Origin: DATBAK01 sp036787815
Lineage (GTDB): Bacteria > Actinomycetota > Acidimicrobiia > IMCC26256 > PALSA-610
NCBI GenBank assembly: GCA_036787815.1
Contig: DAIQOP010000113.1
Span: 1-12,052, forward strand
Length of the DNA stretch: 12,052 nucleotides
Direction: 5' to 3'
Part shown: one piece after another, positions 1 through 6,699 of the stretch
Position numbering within the stretch: the stretch's first letter is position 1
Layout: each line of letters starts with the position of its first letter
Program-made: the position numbers and the translations under genes
The notes under the pieces: generated by a model
The model's database searches: none
Told to the model about the DNA's origin: nothing
Seen by the model: only the letters and a program-made list of their open reading frames with translations

Positions 1-37
1 TACCCTGCACCTCAGACCCCGCGCACTGGAGCGAGCC
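1..37 (+). promoter_or_regulatory. Possible -10 box and ribosome binding site of the aconitase gene
   Basis: TACCCT at 1-6 fits the actinobacterial -10 pattern TANNNT and would give a leader of about 25 nt. GGAG at 28-31 lies 6 nt before the ATG at 38 and is a good Shine-Dalgarno site. The -10 call is weak because the -35 region lies outside the window. Confidence 0.35.
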
Positions 38-2329
38 ATGGCTGAATCGCCGCTGACCGTCGGCCCCAACACCCCCGTCGAGCTCATCGAGGCGGTGTAC
101 GCGCGGTTGCCCGAACGCGTCGCGATCGCGCGCGAGCGGCTCGGGCGCCCGGTCACCTACGCCGAGAAGGTGCTCTTCACGCACGCCGATAATCCGCGCA
201 CGATCGGTCTCGCGCGCGCCGCCGAGTACGGCGACTACCGGCCCGACCGTGTCGCCATGCAGGACGCCACCGCGCAGATGGCGCTGCTGCAGTTCATGCT
301 CGCGAAGCTGCCGACGGTCGCGGTTCCCACCACCGTGCACTGCGACCACCTCATCCAGGCGCGCATCGGCGCCGACGTCGATCTCGCGGCCGCGATCGAC
401 GTGAACTCCGAGGTGTACGAGTTCCTGCGCACCGTGTCGGCGAAGTACGGCATCGGGTTCTGGAAGCCGGGCTCGGGCATCATCCACCAGGTCGTGCTCG
501 AGAACTACGCGTTCCCCGGCGGCATGATGATCGGCACCGATTCACACACGCCCAACGCCGGCGGGCTCGGCATGATCGCCGTCGGGGTCGGCGGCGCCGA
601 CGCGGTCGACGTGATGGCCGGATGGCCCTTCAACACGAGCGTGCCGAAGCTCATCGGTGTGCACCTCAAGGGCTCCCTCTCGGGTTGGGCGGCCTCGAAG
701 GACGTGATCCTCAAGGTCGCGGGGATCCTCACGGTGAAGGGCGGCACCGGCGCGATCGTCGAGTACTTCGGGCCCGGTGCGGAGTCGATCTCCACCACGG
801 GCAAGGCCACCATCTGCAACATGGGCGCGGAGATCGGTGCGACGTGCTCGTTGTTCCCCTACGACGCGCAGGCCGCGCGCTACCTCAAGGCCACGCGCCG
901 CGAGGAGATCGCCGATCTGGCCGACCGTGTCGCCGACTACTTGCGCAACGACCCCGAGGTCGACGCCGACCCCGAGCGGTACTACGACCGCGTGATCGAG
1001 ATCGATCTCTCGGAGCTGCAACCGCACCTCGTGGGTCCGCACAGCCCCGACCTCGATCGTCCGATCTCGGAGGTCAAGGCCGCGGCCGAACGCGAGGGCT
1101 ACCCGATCGAGATCTCGGCCGCGCTCGTCGGTTCCTGCACGAACTCCTCGTACGAAGACATCGGCCGCGCCGCGAACATCGCGCGGCAGGCTTCCGCGAA
1201 AGGCCTGCGCGTGAAGTCGCCGCTCATGATCACGCCCGGGTCCGAGCAGGTGCGGGCGACGATCGAGCGGGACGGCCTCCTCGCCGACCTCGAGGCGATC
1301 GGTGCCACCGTGCTGGCGAACGCGTGCGGGCCCTGCATCGGTCAATGGCAGCGCGACGACATCGTCAAGGGCGAGGTCAACACGATCGTCAACTCGTTCA
1401 ATCGCAACTTCCCGGCCCGCAACGACGGCAACGCCGCGACGCTGTCGTTCATCGGCTCACCCGAGACGGTCGTCGCGCTCGCGCTCGGCGGCCGCCTCGA
1501 CTTCGACTTCACGCACGACGCGCTCACCGCACCCGACGGAACCGAGGTGAAGCTCGAGGCTCCGCACGCCGACGACCTTCCGTCGAAGGGATTCGATGCA
1601 GGAGAATCGGGGTTCCTCGCACCGTCGAGCAACCCCGACGCGGTCGATGTGATCGTGCGTCCCGACTCGGAGCGCCTCCAGATCCTCGCCCCGTTCGCCC
1701 CATGGGACGGCAACGACCTGCGCGGCCTGCGGGTGCTGCTCAAGGCCGTCGGCAAGTGCACGACCGATCACATCTCGCCCGCCGGTCCGTGGCTGCGCTA
1801 CCGCGGGCACCTCACCAACATCTCGGGGAACCTGTTCATCGGCGTCAACAACGCGTTCGTGCCCGGCGATACGGGGAAGGGCGTCGACGTGCGCGGTGGC
1901 GCGGTCGTCGCGCTCCCCGATCTCGCGAGGGCGTATCACGACGCCGGGATCGAATGGATCGCGGTCGGCGACGAGAACTACGGCGAAGGCTCGTCGCGCG
2001 AGCACGCGGCGATGGAGCCCCGTCTCCAGGGTGGTCGTGCGGTGATCGCGCGATCGTTCGCCCGCATCGCGGAGGCCAACCTGAAGAAGCAGGCGATCCT
2101 CGCGCTCACGTTTGCGGACCCCGTCGATTACGAGCAGGTGCGGGTCGACGACACGGTCGACATCACCGGTCTCGAGGGGCTCGCTCCCGGGCGTCCGGTC
2201 ACGGTCGTGCTGCATCACTCCGACGGCACGAACGTCGAGATCGAGACCCACCACACCATGTCGCAGGAGCACATCGACTGGTTCCGCGCCGGCTCCGCAT
2301 TGAACCTGCTCGCCACCCGCCGCGCCTGA
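38..2329 (+). CDS. acn: Aconitate hydratase, mitochondrial (ACO2) type
   Basis: This enzyme interconverts citrate and isocitrate through cis-aconitate in the TCA cycle, in the cytosol, using a [4Fe-4S] cluster. The 763-residue product resembles animal mitochondrial aconitase nearly throughout, including RPDRVAMQDATAQM, GTDSHTPN (Asp168, His170), GSCTNSSYEDIGR, NACGPCIGQW and GDENYGEGSSREHAA (Ser653, Arg654). The cluster ligands are Cys367, Cys430 and Cys433, with the 63- and 3-residue spacing of ACO2. The C-terminal swivel domain is complete and ends in WFRAGSALN, as in ACO2. The length fits ACO2 (about 750-780) rather than the roughly 900-940 residues of the AcnA/IRP1 type known from mycobacteria and streptomycetes. 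The start at 38 has a Shine-Dalgarno site 6 nt upstream. No internal break was seen. The adjacent genes concern Fe-S supply, which suits an Fe-S enzyme. Function is very secure; the symbol is generic. Confidence 0.97.
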   Translation: MAESPLTVGPNTPVELIEAVYARLPERVAIARERLGRPVTYAEKVLFTHADNPRTIGLARAAEYGDYRPDRVAMQDATAQMALLQFMLAKLPTVAVPTTVHCDHLIQARIGADVDLAAAIDVNSEVYEFLRTVSAKYGIGFWKPGSGIIHQVVLENYAFPGGMMIGTDSHTPNAGGLGMIAVGVGGADAVDVMAGWPFNTSVPKLIGVHLKGSLSGWAASKDVILKVAGILTVKGGTGAIVEYFGPGAESISTTGKATICNMGAEIGATCSLFPYDAQAARYLKATRREEIADLADRVADYLRNDPEVDADPERYYDRVIEIDLSELQPHLVGPHSPDLDRPISEVKAAAEREGYPIEISAALVGSCTNSSYEDIGRAANIARQASAKGLRVKSPLMITPGSEQVRATIERDGLLADLEAIGATVLANACGPCIGQWQRDDIVKGEVNTIVNSFNRNFPARNDGNAATLSFIGSPETVVALALGGRLDFDFTHDALTAPDGTEVKLEAPHADDLPSKGFDAGESGFLAPSSNPDAVDVIVRPDSERLQILAPFAPWDGNDLRGLRVLLKAVGKCTTDHISPAGPWLRYRGHLTNISGNLFIGVNNAFVPGDTGKGVDVRGGAVVALPDLARAYHDAGIEWIAVGDENYGEGSSREHAAMEPRLQGGRAVIARSFARIAEANLKKQAILALTFADPVDYEQVRVDDTVDITGLEGLAPGRPVTVVLHHSDGTNVEIETHHTMSQEHIDWFRAGSALNLLATRRA

Positions 2330-2339
2330 TGCAGCCCTC

Positions 2340-2365
2340 GACCCGCCCGCCCCGGCGGGCGGGTC
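2340..2365. terminator. Perfect GC-rich hairpin between convergent genes
   Basis: Positions 2340-2351 and 2354-2365 are perfect reverse complements (12 bp; effectively a 10-bp stem with a small loop). The hairpin begins 10 nt after the aconitase stop codon, and its right arm contains two bases of the desulfurase stop codon (2364-2366, minus strand). No T-run follows on either strand, so it is not a classical intrinsic terminator. U-less hairpins at convergent gene ends are common in GC-rich actinobacteria, and a bidirectional terminator or 3'-end stabiliser is inferred. Confidence 0.6.
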
Positions 2366-3503
2366 AGGTGCGCAGATCGCGCAGGCGGGTGACGATGCGC
2401 GGGAGCGCGGTGACGAACGCGTCGACGTCGGCGGCGCTGGTGTTCCAACCGACCGAGACCCGCAACGAGTGGTCGGCATCGACTCCCATCGCGGCCAGCA
2501 CCGGGGAGGGTTCGAGCAGCTCGCTCGAGCACGCGGAGCCGGAGTGCACGGCGACTCCGTGCTGGTCGAGTGCGAGCAGGATCGGTTCCGCCTCGACACC
2601 CTCGATGCCGAAGCAGAGGACGTGGGGGAGCCTCCCGCTCGCGTCGCGGTCGCCGAAGCGCTCGGCACCCACGGCATCGAGCGCCGCGCTCGCGCGCTCG
2701 ACGAGTGCCGCGGCGTCGCGCGCTTCGGTCGCGAGCCGATCGTCGGCGGCCAACCAGTCGCATGCCGCGCCGAAACCGACGATCGCGGGAGTGTTCTCGA
2801 GGCCGCCGCGGCGCAGGCGCTCCTGCGCGCCGCCGACGACGAACGGATCGAGGCGGAGGCCCCGGCGAACGAGCAGTGCGCCCGCGCCTTTCGGTCCGCC
2901 CAGCTTGTGCGCGGTGATCGAGCACAGGTCGGCGCCGAGCTCGGCGAACGACACGGCGACGTGCCCGATCGCCGCACACGCGTCGATGTGGACGATCGCG
3001 CCGAGCTCGCGCGCGTGGGCGCTCGCCCCTGCGGCCGGTTGCAGCGTGCCGACCTCGTGGTTGGCGAGCTGGATCGAGACGAGCGTCGTGTCGGGGCGCA
3101 CCGCGGCGGCGACCTCCGACCAATCGAAACGACCCGCGCGGTCGACGCCGACCACGGTGACGTCGGTCGAGCCCCGCCGGCACGATTCGACGACGGCGGA
3201 GTGCTCGACCGCGGTCGTCACGACGTGGCGGCGCCCCTGGTCGGCACCGCGTGCGATCGCACCCCAGACGGCGGTGTTGATCGCCTCCGTTCCCGACGCG
3301 CCGAACACCACCTCGCGTGGCCGGGCGCCGACGAATGCGGCCACCTGCTCGCGCGCGTCTTCGATCGCGACGCGTGTCGCGCGGCCCTCGGCGTGGAGCC
3401 GTCCGGGATCACCGTGGTGCTCCGAGAGATACGGCAGCATCGCCTCGAGCGCGACGGGTCGGAGCGGAGCCGTCGATGCGTGGTCGAGGTACGCGCGGCT
3501 CAC
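2364..3503 (-). CDS. Cysteine desulfurase (class V aminotransferase fold, NifS/IscS-like)
   Basis: This PLP enzyme takes sulfur from cysteine as an enzyme-bound persulfide for Fe-S clusters or other thio-cofactors. The 379-residue product has N-terminal AYLDHASTAPL, the PLP lysine in SITAHKLGG (Lys200), His101 in EHSAV, Asp174 in HIDA, and the persulfide cysteine in HSGSACSS (Cys325). The GTG start at 3503 overlaps the stop of the upstream regulator (GTGA), so the two are translationally coupled; the frame stays open upstream, but a longer protein would begin inside the regulator. One oddity is that the PLP-contacting Gln in HVDAxQ of IscS is Ala177 here. The DPGRLHAEGRATR stretch recalls streptomycete desulfurases fused to a TusA domain, but no TusA domain follows. 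Function is secure; the pathway (SUF clusters versus thiolation) is not settled. Confidence 0.93.
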   Translation of the reverse strand: MSRAYLDHASTAPLRPVALEAMLPYLSEHHGDPGRLHAEGRATRVAIEDAREQVAAFVGARPREVVFGASGTEAINTAVWGAIARGADQGRRHVVTTAVEHSAVVESCRRGSTDVTVVGVDRAGRFDWSEVAAAVRPDTTLVSIQLANHEVGTLQPAAGASAHARELGAIVHIDACAAIGHVAVSFAELGADLCSITAHKLGGPKGAGALLVRRGLRLDPFVVGGAQERLRRGGLENTPAIVGFGAACDWLAADDRLATEARDAAALVERASAALDAVGAERFGDRDASGRLPHVLCFGIEGVEAEPILLALDQHGVAVHSGSACSSELLEPSPVLAAMGVDADHSLRVSVGWNTSAADVDAFVTALPRIVTRLRDLRT

Positions 3504-4207
3504 ACGCGGGTGACGCAGTGCCGGTCGCCGTCGGGGCGACTCTCCTCGATGTGCGGTTGCGTCGCTCCGTAGAGCCCTTCGAGCATGCCCCGCACCATGC
3601 CGGTGTCGACGGCGCACAACACGTGCGGGTAGCGCTGGGCCGCCTCTCCGAACGGGCAGTGCTCGGAGACGAGCGTGAGCGATCCGCCGCGCGCTTCGGC
3701 GTGCGCGGCGAAGCCGTGTGCGGTGAGCGCGTCGGCCACCGACGCGACGGCGGCTTTCACCGAGCGGTGGCCCTCGCCGGGCTCCATCGCCGACGCGAGG
3801 CCGAGGCCGTACTCGTAGCCGACCTCTTCGGCGAGCGCCTTCGCCTCCTCGCGCGGCAGCCGTTCGAGCGCCCGAGCGAGCAGCGTGCCGAGCAGGTCGT
3901 CGCGCCGGGGCGGGAAGTTGAGGTGCGTGTCGAGCGAGGCGGCGCGGTAGATCTTCGACGGCCGCCCGGCCGACTCGTTGCGCGAGAGCTCGACGAGGAG
4001 GTAGCCCCCCGACGCCAGCTTCTCGAGGTGGTGGCGGGCGACGTTGGGATGGAGGGAGAACTCCAGTGCCACCTCGGCGGCGCGCAGGCCGTCGGGGTGC
4101 GCCCGCACGAGCACGTAGATGTCGCGGCGGGTGGGGTCGCCGAACGCCGAGGTGACGGCAGCGACTGCGGCACCGAACTCGTCCGGACTGAGGGCGGCCG
4201 AGGTCAT
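3500..4207 (-). CDS. SufR-like ArsR-family regulator with putative Fe-S cysteines
   Basis: This is probably a transcriptional repressor of Fe-S biogenesis genes that senses its own cluster. In 235 residues, a winged helix-turn-helix spans about residues 18-90 (GDPTRRDIYVLV, NVARHHLEKLASGGYL, GRPSKIYR). The C-terminal half holds three cysteines in a SufR-like setting: Cys184 (EHCPF), Cys198 (HVLCAVD) and Cys231 (RHCVTRV). Mycobacterial SufR (Rv1460) is of this type, with three C-terminal cysteines binding the cluster. The gene overlaps the cysteine desulfurase by 4 nt and is divergent from mrp, another Fe-S gene, which supports the role. The ATG at 4207 follows a -10 box (TAGAAT) by only 6 nt, so the message is probably leaderless, and a palindrome overlaps that box, suggesting autoregulation. 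Family membership is firm. The Fe-S ligand assignment is inference, and the true suf operon regulator could lie elsewhere. Confidence 0.85.
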   Translation of the reverse strand: MTSAALSPDEFGAAVAAVTSAFGDPTRRDIYVLVRAHPDGLRAAEVALEFSLHPNVARHHLEKLASGGYLLVELSRNESAGRPSKIYRAASLDTHLNFPPRRDDLLGTLLARALERLPREEAKALAEEVGYEYGLGLASAMEPGEGHRSVKAAVASVADALTAHGFAAHAEARGGSLTLVSEHCPFGEAAQRYPHVLCAVDTGMVRGMLEGLYGATQPHIEESRPDGDRHCVTRV

Positions 4208-4213
4208 GGCGGT

Positions 4214-4219
4214 ATTCTA
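4214..4219 (-). promoter_or_regulatory. -10 box of the SufR-like gene (leaderless promoter)
   Basis: On the minus strand TAGAAT is followed by exactly 6 nt and then the ATG at 4207. Transcription would start at or next to the A of the start codon. No Shine-Dalgarno site precedes the ATG, which fits a leaderless message. No convincing -35 hexamer is visible. Confidence 0.65.
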
Positions 4220-4232
4220 CCTACGTCCGTAG
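4217..4232. promoter_or_regulatory. Candidate operator palindrome between sufR-like gene and mrp
   Basis: CTACCTACGTCCGTAG has the symmetric form CTAC-N2-ACGT-N2-GTAG. It overlaps the regulator's -10 box and lies 60 bp before the mrp start, so one bound dimer could repress the regulator and also affect mrp. The symmetry is seen directly; its use by the SufR-like protein is inferred. Confidence 0.5.
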
Positions 4233-4279
4233 TGCAAATTCCCCGGCCCAGCCGATCCCACCCCGCCCGCCCACCCGAC

Positions 4280-4284
4280 GGAGG
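4280..4284 (+). promoter_or_regulatory. Shine-Dalgarno site fixing the mrp start
   Basis: GGAGG lies 7 nt before the ATG at 4292. The mrp frame stays open far upstream into the antisense of the regulator, so this site, together with the first residues of the MIP18-like domain, decides the start. Confidence 0.8.
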
Positions 4285-4291
4285 CGCCAGC

Positions 4292-5446
4292 ATGCCGACC
4301 GAGGCCCAAGTCATCGACGCCCTACGACCGGTCGAGGACCCTGAGCTGCACCGTTCGATCGTCGATCTCGGCATGGTGCGCGGGGTCGGTTTCGAGGGGG
4401 AGCGGGTCCGGGTCACCGTCGCGCTCACCGTCGCCGGATGCCCGCTGCGCAACGAGATCACCAACCGGGTCACCGGCGCGGTCGAGGCGCTGCCCGGCGT
4501 CAGCGGGGTCGAGCTCGACTTCACGGTCATGACCGACGAGGAGCGCCAGGCGCTCGCCCAGCGCCTGCGGGCCGAGGGCGGCGACGGCTCACGCGGCGAC
4601 GGCCACGACCATGCCGGCCACGACCACGCGGGTGCCGCACCCGGTCGCGTCAACCCGTTCACCGACTCGCGTACGCGGGTGATCGCGATCGCGTCGGGGA
4701 AGGGCGGGGTCGGCAAGTCGTCGGTCACCACCAACCTCGCGGTCGCGCTCGCGCAGGAAGGGCACAAGGTCGCGGCGGTCGACGCCGACGTCTGGGGTTT
4801 CTCGATGCCGCGCATGCTCGGCATCGACCGGCCGCCCGTCGTCATCGACGACCTCATCGTGCCGCCGGAGGCCAACGGTGTGACCCTGATCTCGATGGGC
4901 TTCTTCGCCCGCGAAGACCAGCCCGTCGTGTGGCGGGGGCCGATGTTGCACAAGGCGCTCGAGCAGTTCCTCACCGACGTGCACTGGGGCGAGCCCGACT
5001 TCCTCGTCGTCGACATGCCCCCCGGCACCGGCGACATCGCGCTCTCGATGGCGCAGTTCCTTCCGCGCGCCGAGGTCATCATCGTGACGACCCCGCAGCC
5101 CGCGGCCCAGCGCGTCGCGCAGCGGGCCGCCTACATGGCGAAGCGGGTGAACCTCTCGGTGATCGGCGTGATCGAGAACATGTCGTGGTTCCGCGGCGAC
5201 GACGGCAAGGAGTACCGGCTCTTCGGCGAGGGTGGCGGCCAGGAGCTGGCCGACGATCTCGAGGTGCCGCTGTTGGGCAAGGTCCCGCTCGTGCCGCAGC
5301 TGCGGGAGGGCGCCGACTCGGGCAACCCGATCGTGGTCAGCGATCCCGACGACGAGGCCTCGAAGACCTTCCGGGCCATCGCCCACGCCCTCACGCACGA
5401 GCTGGCGCCCAAGCGCGTCTACCGCACCGAGCTCAAGATCACCTGA
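4292..5446 (+). CDS. mrp: Mrp/NBP35-family Fe-S cluster carrier ATPase
   Basis: This cytosolic P-loop ATPase is expected to carry and transfer Fe-S clusters to target enzymes. The 384-residue product has an N-terminal MIP18/DUF59-like domain (about 1-90; EDPELHRSIVDLGMV, AGCPLR with Cys50), a linker with a His-rich patch HDHAGHDHAG (105-114), then the Mrp ATPase domain. That domain shows the deviant Walker A GKGGVGKSS (136-144), VDADVWGFSMPRMLG (163-177), the Walker B region VVDMPPGTGD (239-248) and TTPQPAA. The CxxC pair that follows IENMS in many Mrp/ApbC proteins is absent, replaced by FRGDDGKEYRLFG, so cluster binding would need other ligands. The gene is divergent from the SufR-like regulator and desulfurase, which fits a shared Fe-S role. 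A 50-nt gap separates it from the DUF3107 gene, which has its own promoter. Confidence 0.94.
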   Translation: MPTEAQVIDALRPVEDPELHRSIVDLGMVRGVGFEGERVRVTVALTVAGCPLRNEITNRVTGAVEALPGVSGVELDFTVMTDEERQALAQRLRAEGGDGSRGDGHDHAGHDHAGAAPGRVNPFTDSRTRVIAIASGKGGVGKSSVTTNLAVALAQEGHKVAAVDADVWGFSMPRMLGIDRPPVVIDDLIVPPEANGVTLISMGFFAREDQPVVWRGPMLHKALEQFLTDVHWGEPDFLVVDMPPGTGDIALSMAQFLPRAEVIIVTTPQPAAQRVAQRAAYMAKRVNLSVIGVIENMSWFRGDDGKEYRLFGEGGGQELADDLEVPLLGKVPLVPQLREGADSGNPIVVSDPDDEASKTFRAIAHALTHELAPKRVYRTELKIT

Positions 5447-5482
5447 CGCGCGCGGCGTAGAGGCGCAGCCGGGAGCATCCAC

Positions 5483-5488
5483 TAGGGT
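5483..5488 (+). promoter_or_regulatory. -10 box of the DUF3107-bagAB-pdtaS operon
   Basis: TAGGGT is followed by 8 nt and then the ATG at 5497. This is the spacing of a leaderless or nearly leaderless actinobacterial promoter. No Shine-Dalgarno site is evident between the box and the ATG. It would be the main promoter for the four-gene operon, unless mrp transcription reads through the 50-nt gap. Confidence 0.55.
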
Positions 5489-5496
5489 CGGGCTCC

Positions 5497-5724
5497 ATGG
5501 ACGTGAAGATCGGCGTGGTGTACACACCCAAGGAGCTCCTCGTGGAGCTCGACGGCGGTGCCGACGAAGTGCGAGCTGCGATCGACGATGCGCTCGCCAA
5601 GAGCCAGCCGATGATCTGGCTGACCGATTCCAAGGGTCGGAGCTTCGGCGTGCCGGTCGACAAGATCGCGTACGTGGAGATCGGCTCCGACGACTCGGCC
5701 CACAAGATCGGCTTCGGCCGATAA
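5497..5724 (+). CDS. DUF3107 family protein
   Basis: This small 75-residue soluble protein belongs to DUF3107, an actinobacterial family without known function (the short mycobacterial protein Rv3208A/TB9.4 is a member, by recollection). The visible features are an N-terminal strand MDVKIGVVYTPKEL, an acidic helix (ADEVRAAIDDAL), WLTDSKGRSFGVPVDKIAYVEIG, and an ending in HKIGFGR. There are no cysteines, signal peptide or membrane segment. The IGVVYTPKEL and DKIAYVEIG stretches suggest a compact alpha/beta or all-beta fold. The gene leads the operon and lies 9 nt before bagA, whose Shine-Dalgarno site overlaps its stop codon, so it is co-transcribed with the Get3-like pair. A role with those ATPases is possible but unproven. 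Confidence 0.88.
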   Translation: MDVKIGVVYTPKELLVELDGGADEVRAAIDDALAKSQPMIWLTDSKGRSFGVPVDKIAYVEIGSDDSAHKIGFGR

Positions 5725-5733
5725 GGAATCGCC

Positions 5734-6699
5734 GTGGGTCCGGCGCCTGAGATCCTCGGTCGGCGCCTCCTCTTCTTCACCGGGAAGGGCGGCGTCGGGA
5801 AGAGCACGATGGCGGCCGCCACCGCGATGCTCGCGGCCGACCGGGGTCGTCGGGTGCTGCTCGTCGACGTCGACGGCAAGGGCGATCTCGCGACGCTCTT
5901 CGAGCACACGCCGGTCGGGTTCCGCCCGGTGCAGGTGCATCCCGGGGTGCTCGCGATGTCGATGGACACCGAGGCCTCGCTGCAGGAGTACCTGCGCCTC
6001 AATCTGAAGGTCCCGGTGCTGGGCCGGCTCGGCCCCCTCGCGCGCGTGCTCGACTTCGTCGCCACCGCCGCGCCCGGCGTGAAGGAGATCTTGACGATCG
6101 GCAAGATCTGCTGGGAGGTGCGCGAGGCGATCGCGGGGCGCGCCGACTTCGACCTCGTCGTGGTCGATGCCTCCGCGAGCGGGCACGTGGTCGCACAGCT
6201 CGGCGCGCCGGCCGCGATCCAGGAGCTCGTCGACGTCGGCCCGGTGCGCTCGCAGACCGACTGGCTCGTCGAGCTGTTGTCCGACCCCGAGATCACCGGC
6301 GTCAACGTCGTGACCACGCCGGAGGAGATGCCGGTCGCCGAGACGATCGAGCTCGTCGCCCGGTTGCGGGCCGAGGTCTCCACCCCGCTCGCAACCGTCA
6401 TCGTCAACCGCGTCCTCCCCGAGCTGTTCACGGTCGCCGACGAGGAGACGTTCACCGCGATGCGCGAGCCCGCGGTCACCGCTGCGCTCACCGAGATCTC
6501 CGGGCCGGGAACGACCGCTGTGCTCGACGGCGCGCGGCTCGCGGTCTCGTTGCGCCGCACCGGCGCGACCCACCTCACCGAGCTCCGCGAGAAGGTCGAC
6601 CTCCCGCTGCTCTACGTGCCGTACCTGTTCGCTCGGGTGCAGGGGCGGCGCGTGCTGCGCATGGTGGCCGACGCGCTCGGCGAAGAGCTCGGCCTGTGA
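5734..6699 (+). CDS. bagA: Get3/ArsA-like ATPase, first subunit (Rv3679/BagA-like)
   Basis: This is a SIMIBI-class P-loop ATPase of the ArsA/Get3 family. In M. tuberculosis the homologous pair Rv3679/Rv3680 forms a Get3-like complex (called BagA/BagB, by recollection), and a similar heteromer with the next gene is inferred. The 321-residue product has the canonical deviant Walker A GKGGVGKST (17-25), VLLVDVDGKGDLATLF (41-56), the conserved TAAPGVKEILTIGKI stretch (111-125), and TTPEEMPVAET (194-204). The switch II region, DTAPTGH in Get3, reads DASASGH here (145-151), so its usual Pro-Thr is missing. There are no arsenite-binding cysteines and no ArsB pump nearby, which argues against arsenic export. 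The GTG start at 5734 has AGGA 6 nt upstream. The stop codon overlaps the start of the next gene (GTGA). The family is firm, the biological role is not; the symbol is borrowed from the mycobacterial pair. Confidence 0.88.
   Translation: MGPAPEILGRRLLFFTGKGGVGKSTMAAATAMLAADRGRRVLLVDVDGKGDLATLFEHTPVGFRPVQVHPGVLAMSMDTEASLQEYLRLNLKVPVLGRLGPLARVLDFVATAAPGVKEILTIGKICWEVREAIAGRADFDLVVVDASASGHVVAQLGAPAAIQELVDVGPVRSQTDWLVELLSDPEITGVNVVTTPEEMPVAETIELVARLRAEVSTPLATVIVNRVLPELFTVADEETFTAMREPAVTAALTEISGPGTTAVLDGARLAVSLRRTGATHLTELREKVDLPLLYVPYLFARVQGRRVLRMVADALGEELGL

Noticed and set aside
622..3513. 963-codon plus-strand frame through aconitase and antisense to the desulfurase
   Set aside because: Arg/Pro-rich low-complexity translation with no domain; a GC-rich shadow of two well-supported genes.
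4217..4232. BlaI/CopY-type operator (TACTACA-like)
   Set aside because: The sequence does not match that consensus, and there is no beta-lactamase or copper gene nearby.
3317..4291. Upstream extension of the mrp frame
   Set aside because: It runs antisense to the SufR-like gene. The GGAGG before ATG 4292 and the MIP18-like domain starting there fix the true start.
5482..6573. Long minus-strand frames opposite bagA
   Set aside because: The translation is a compositionally biased antisense shadow, while the plus strand encodes clear ATPase motifs.
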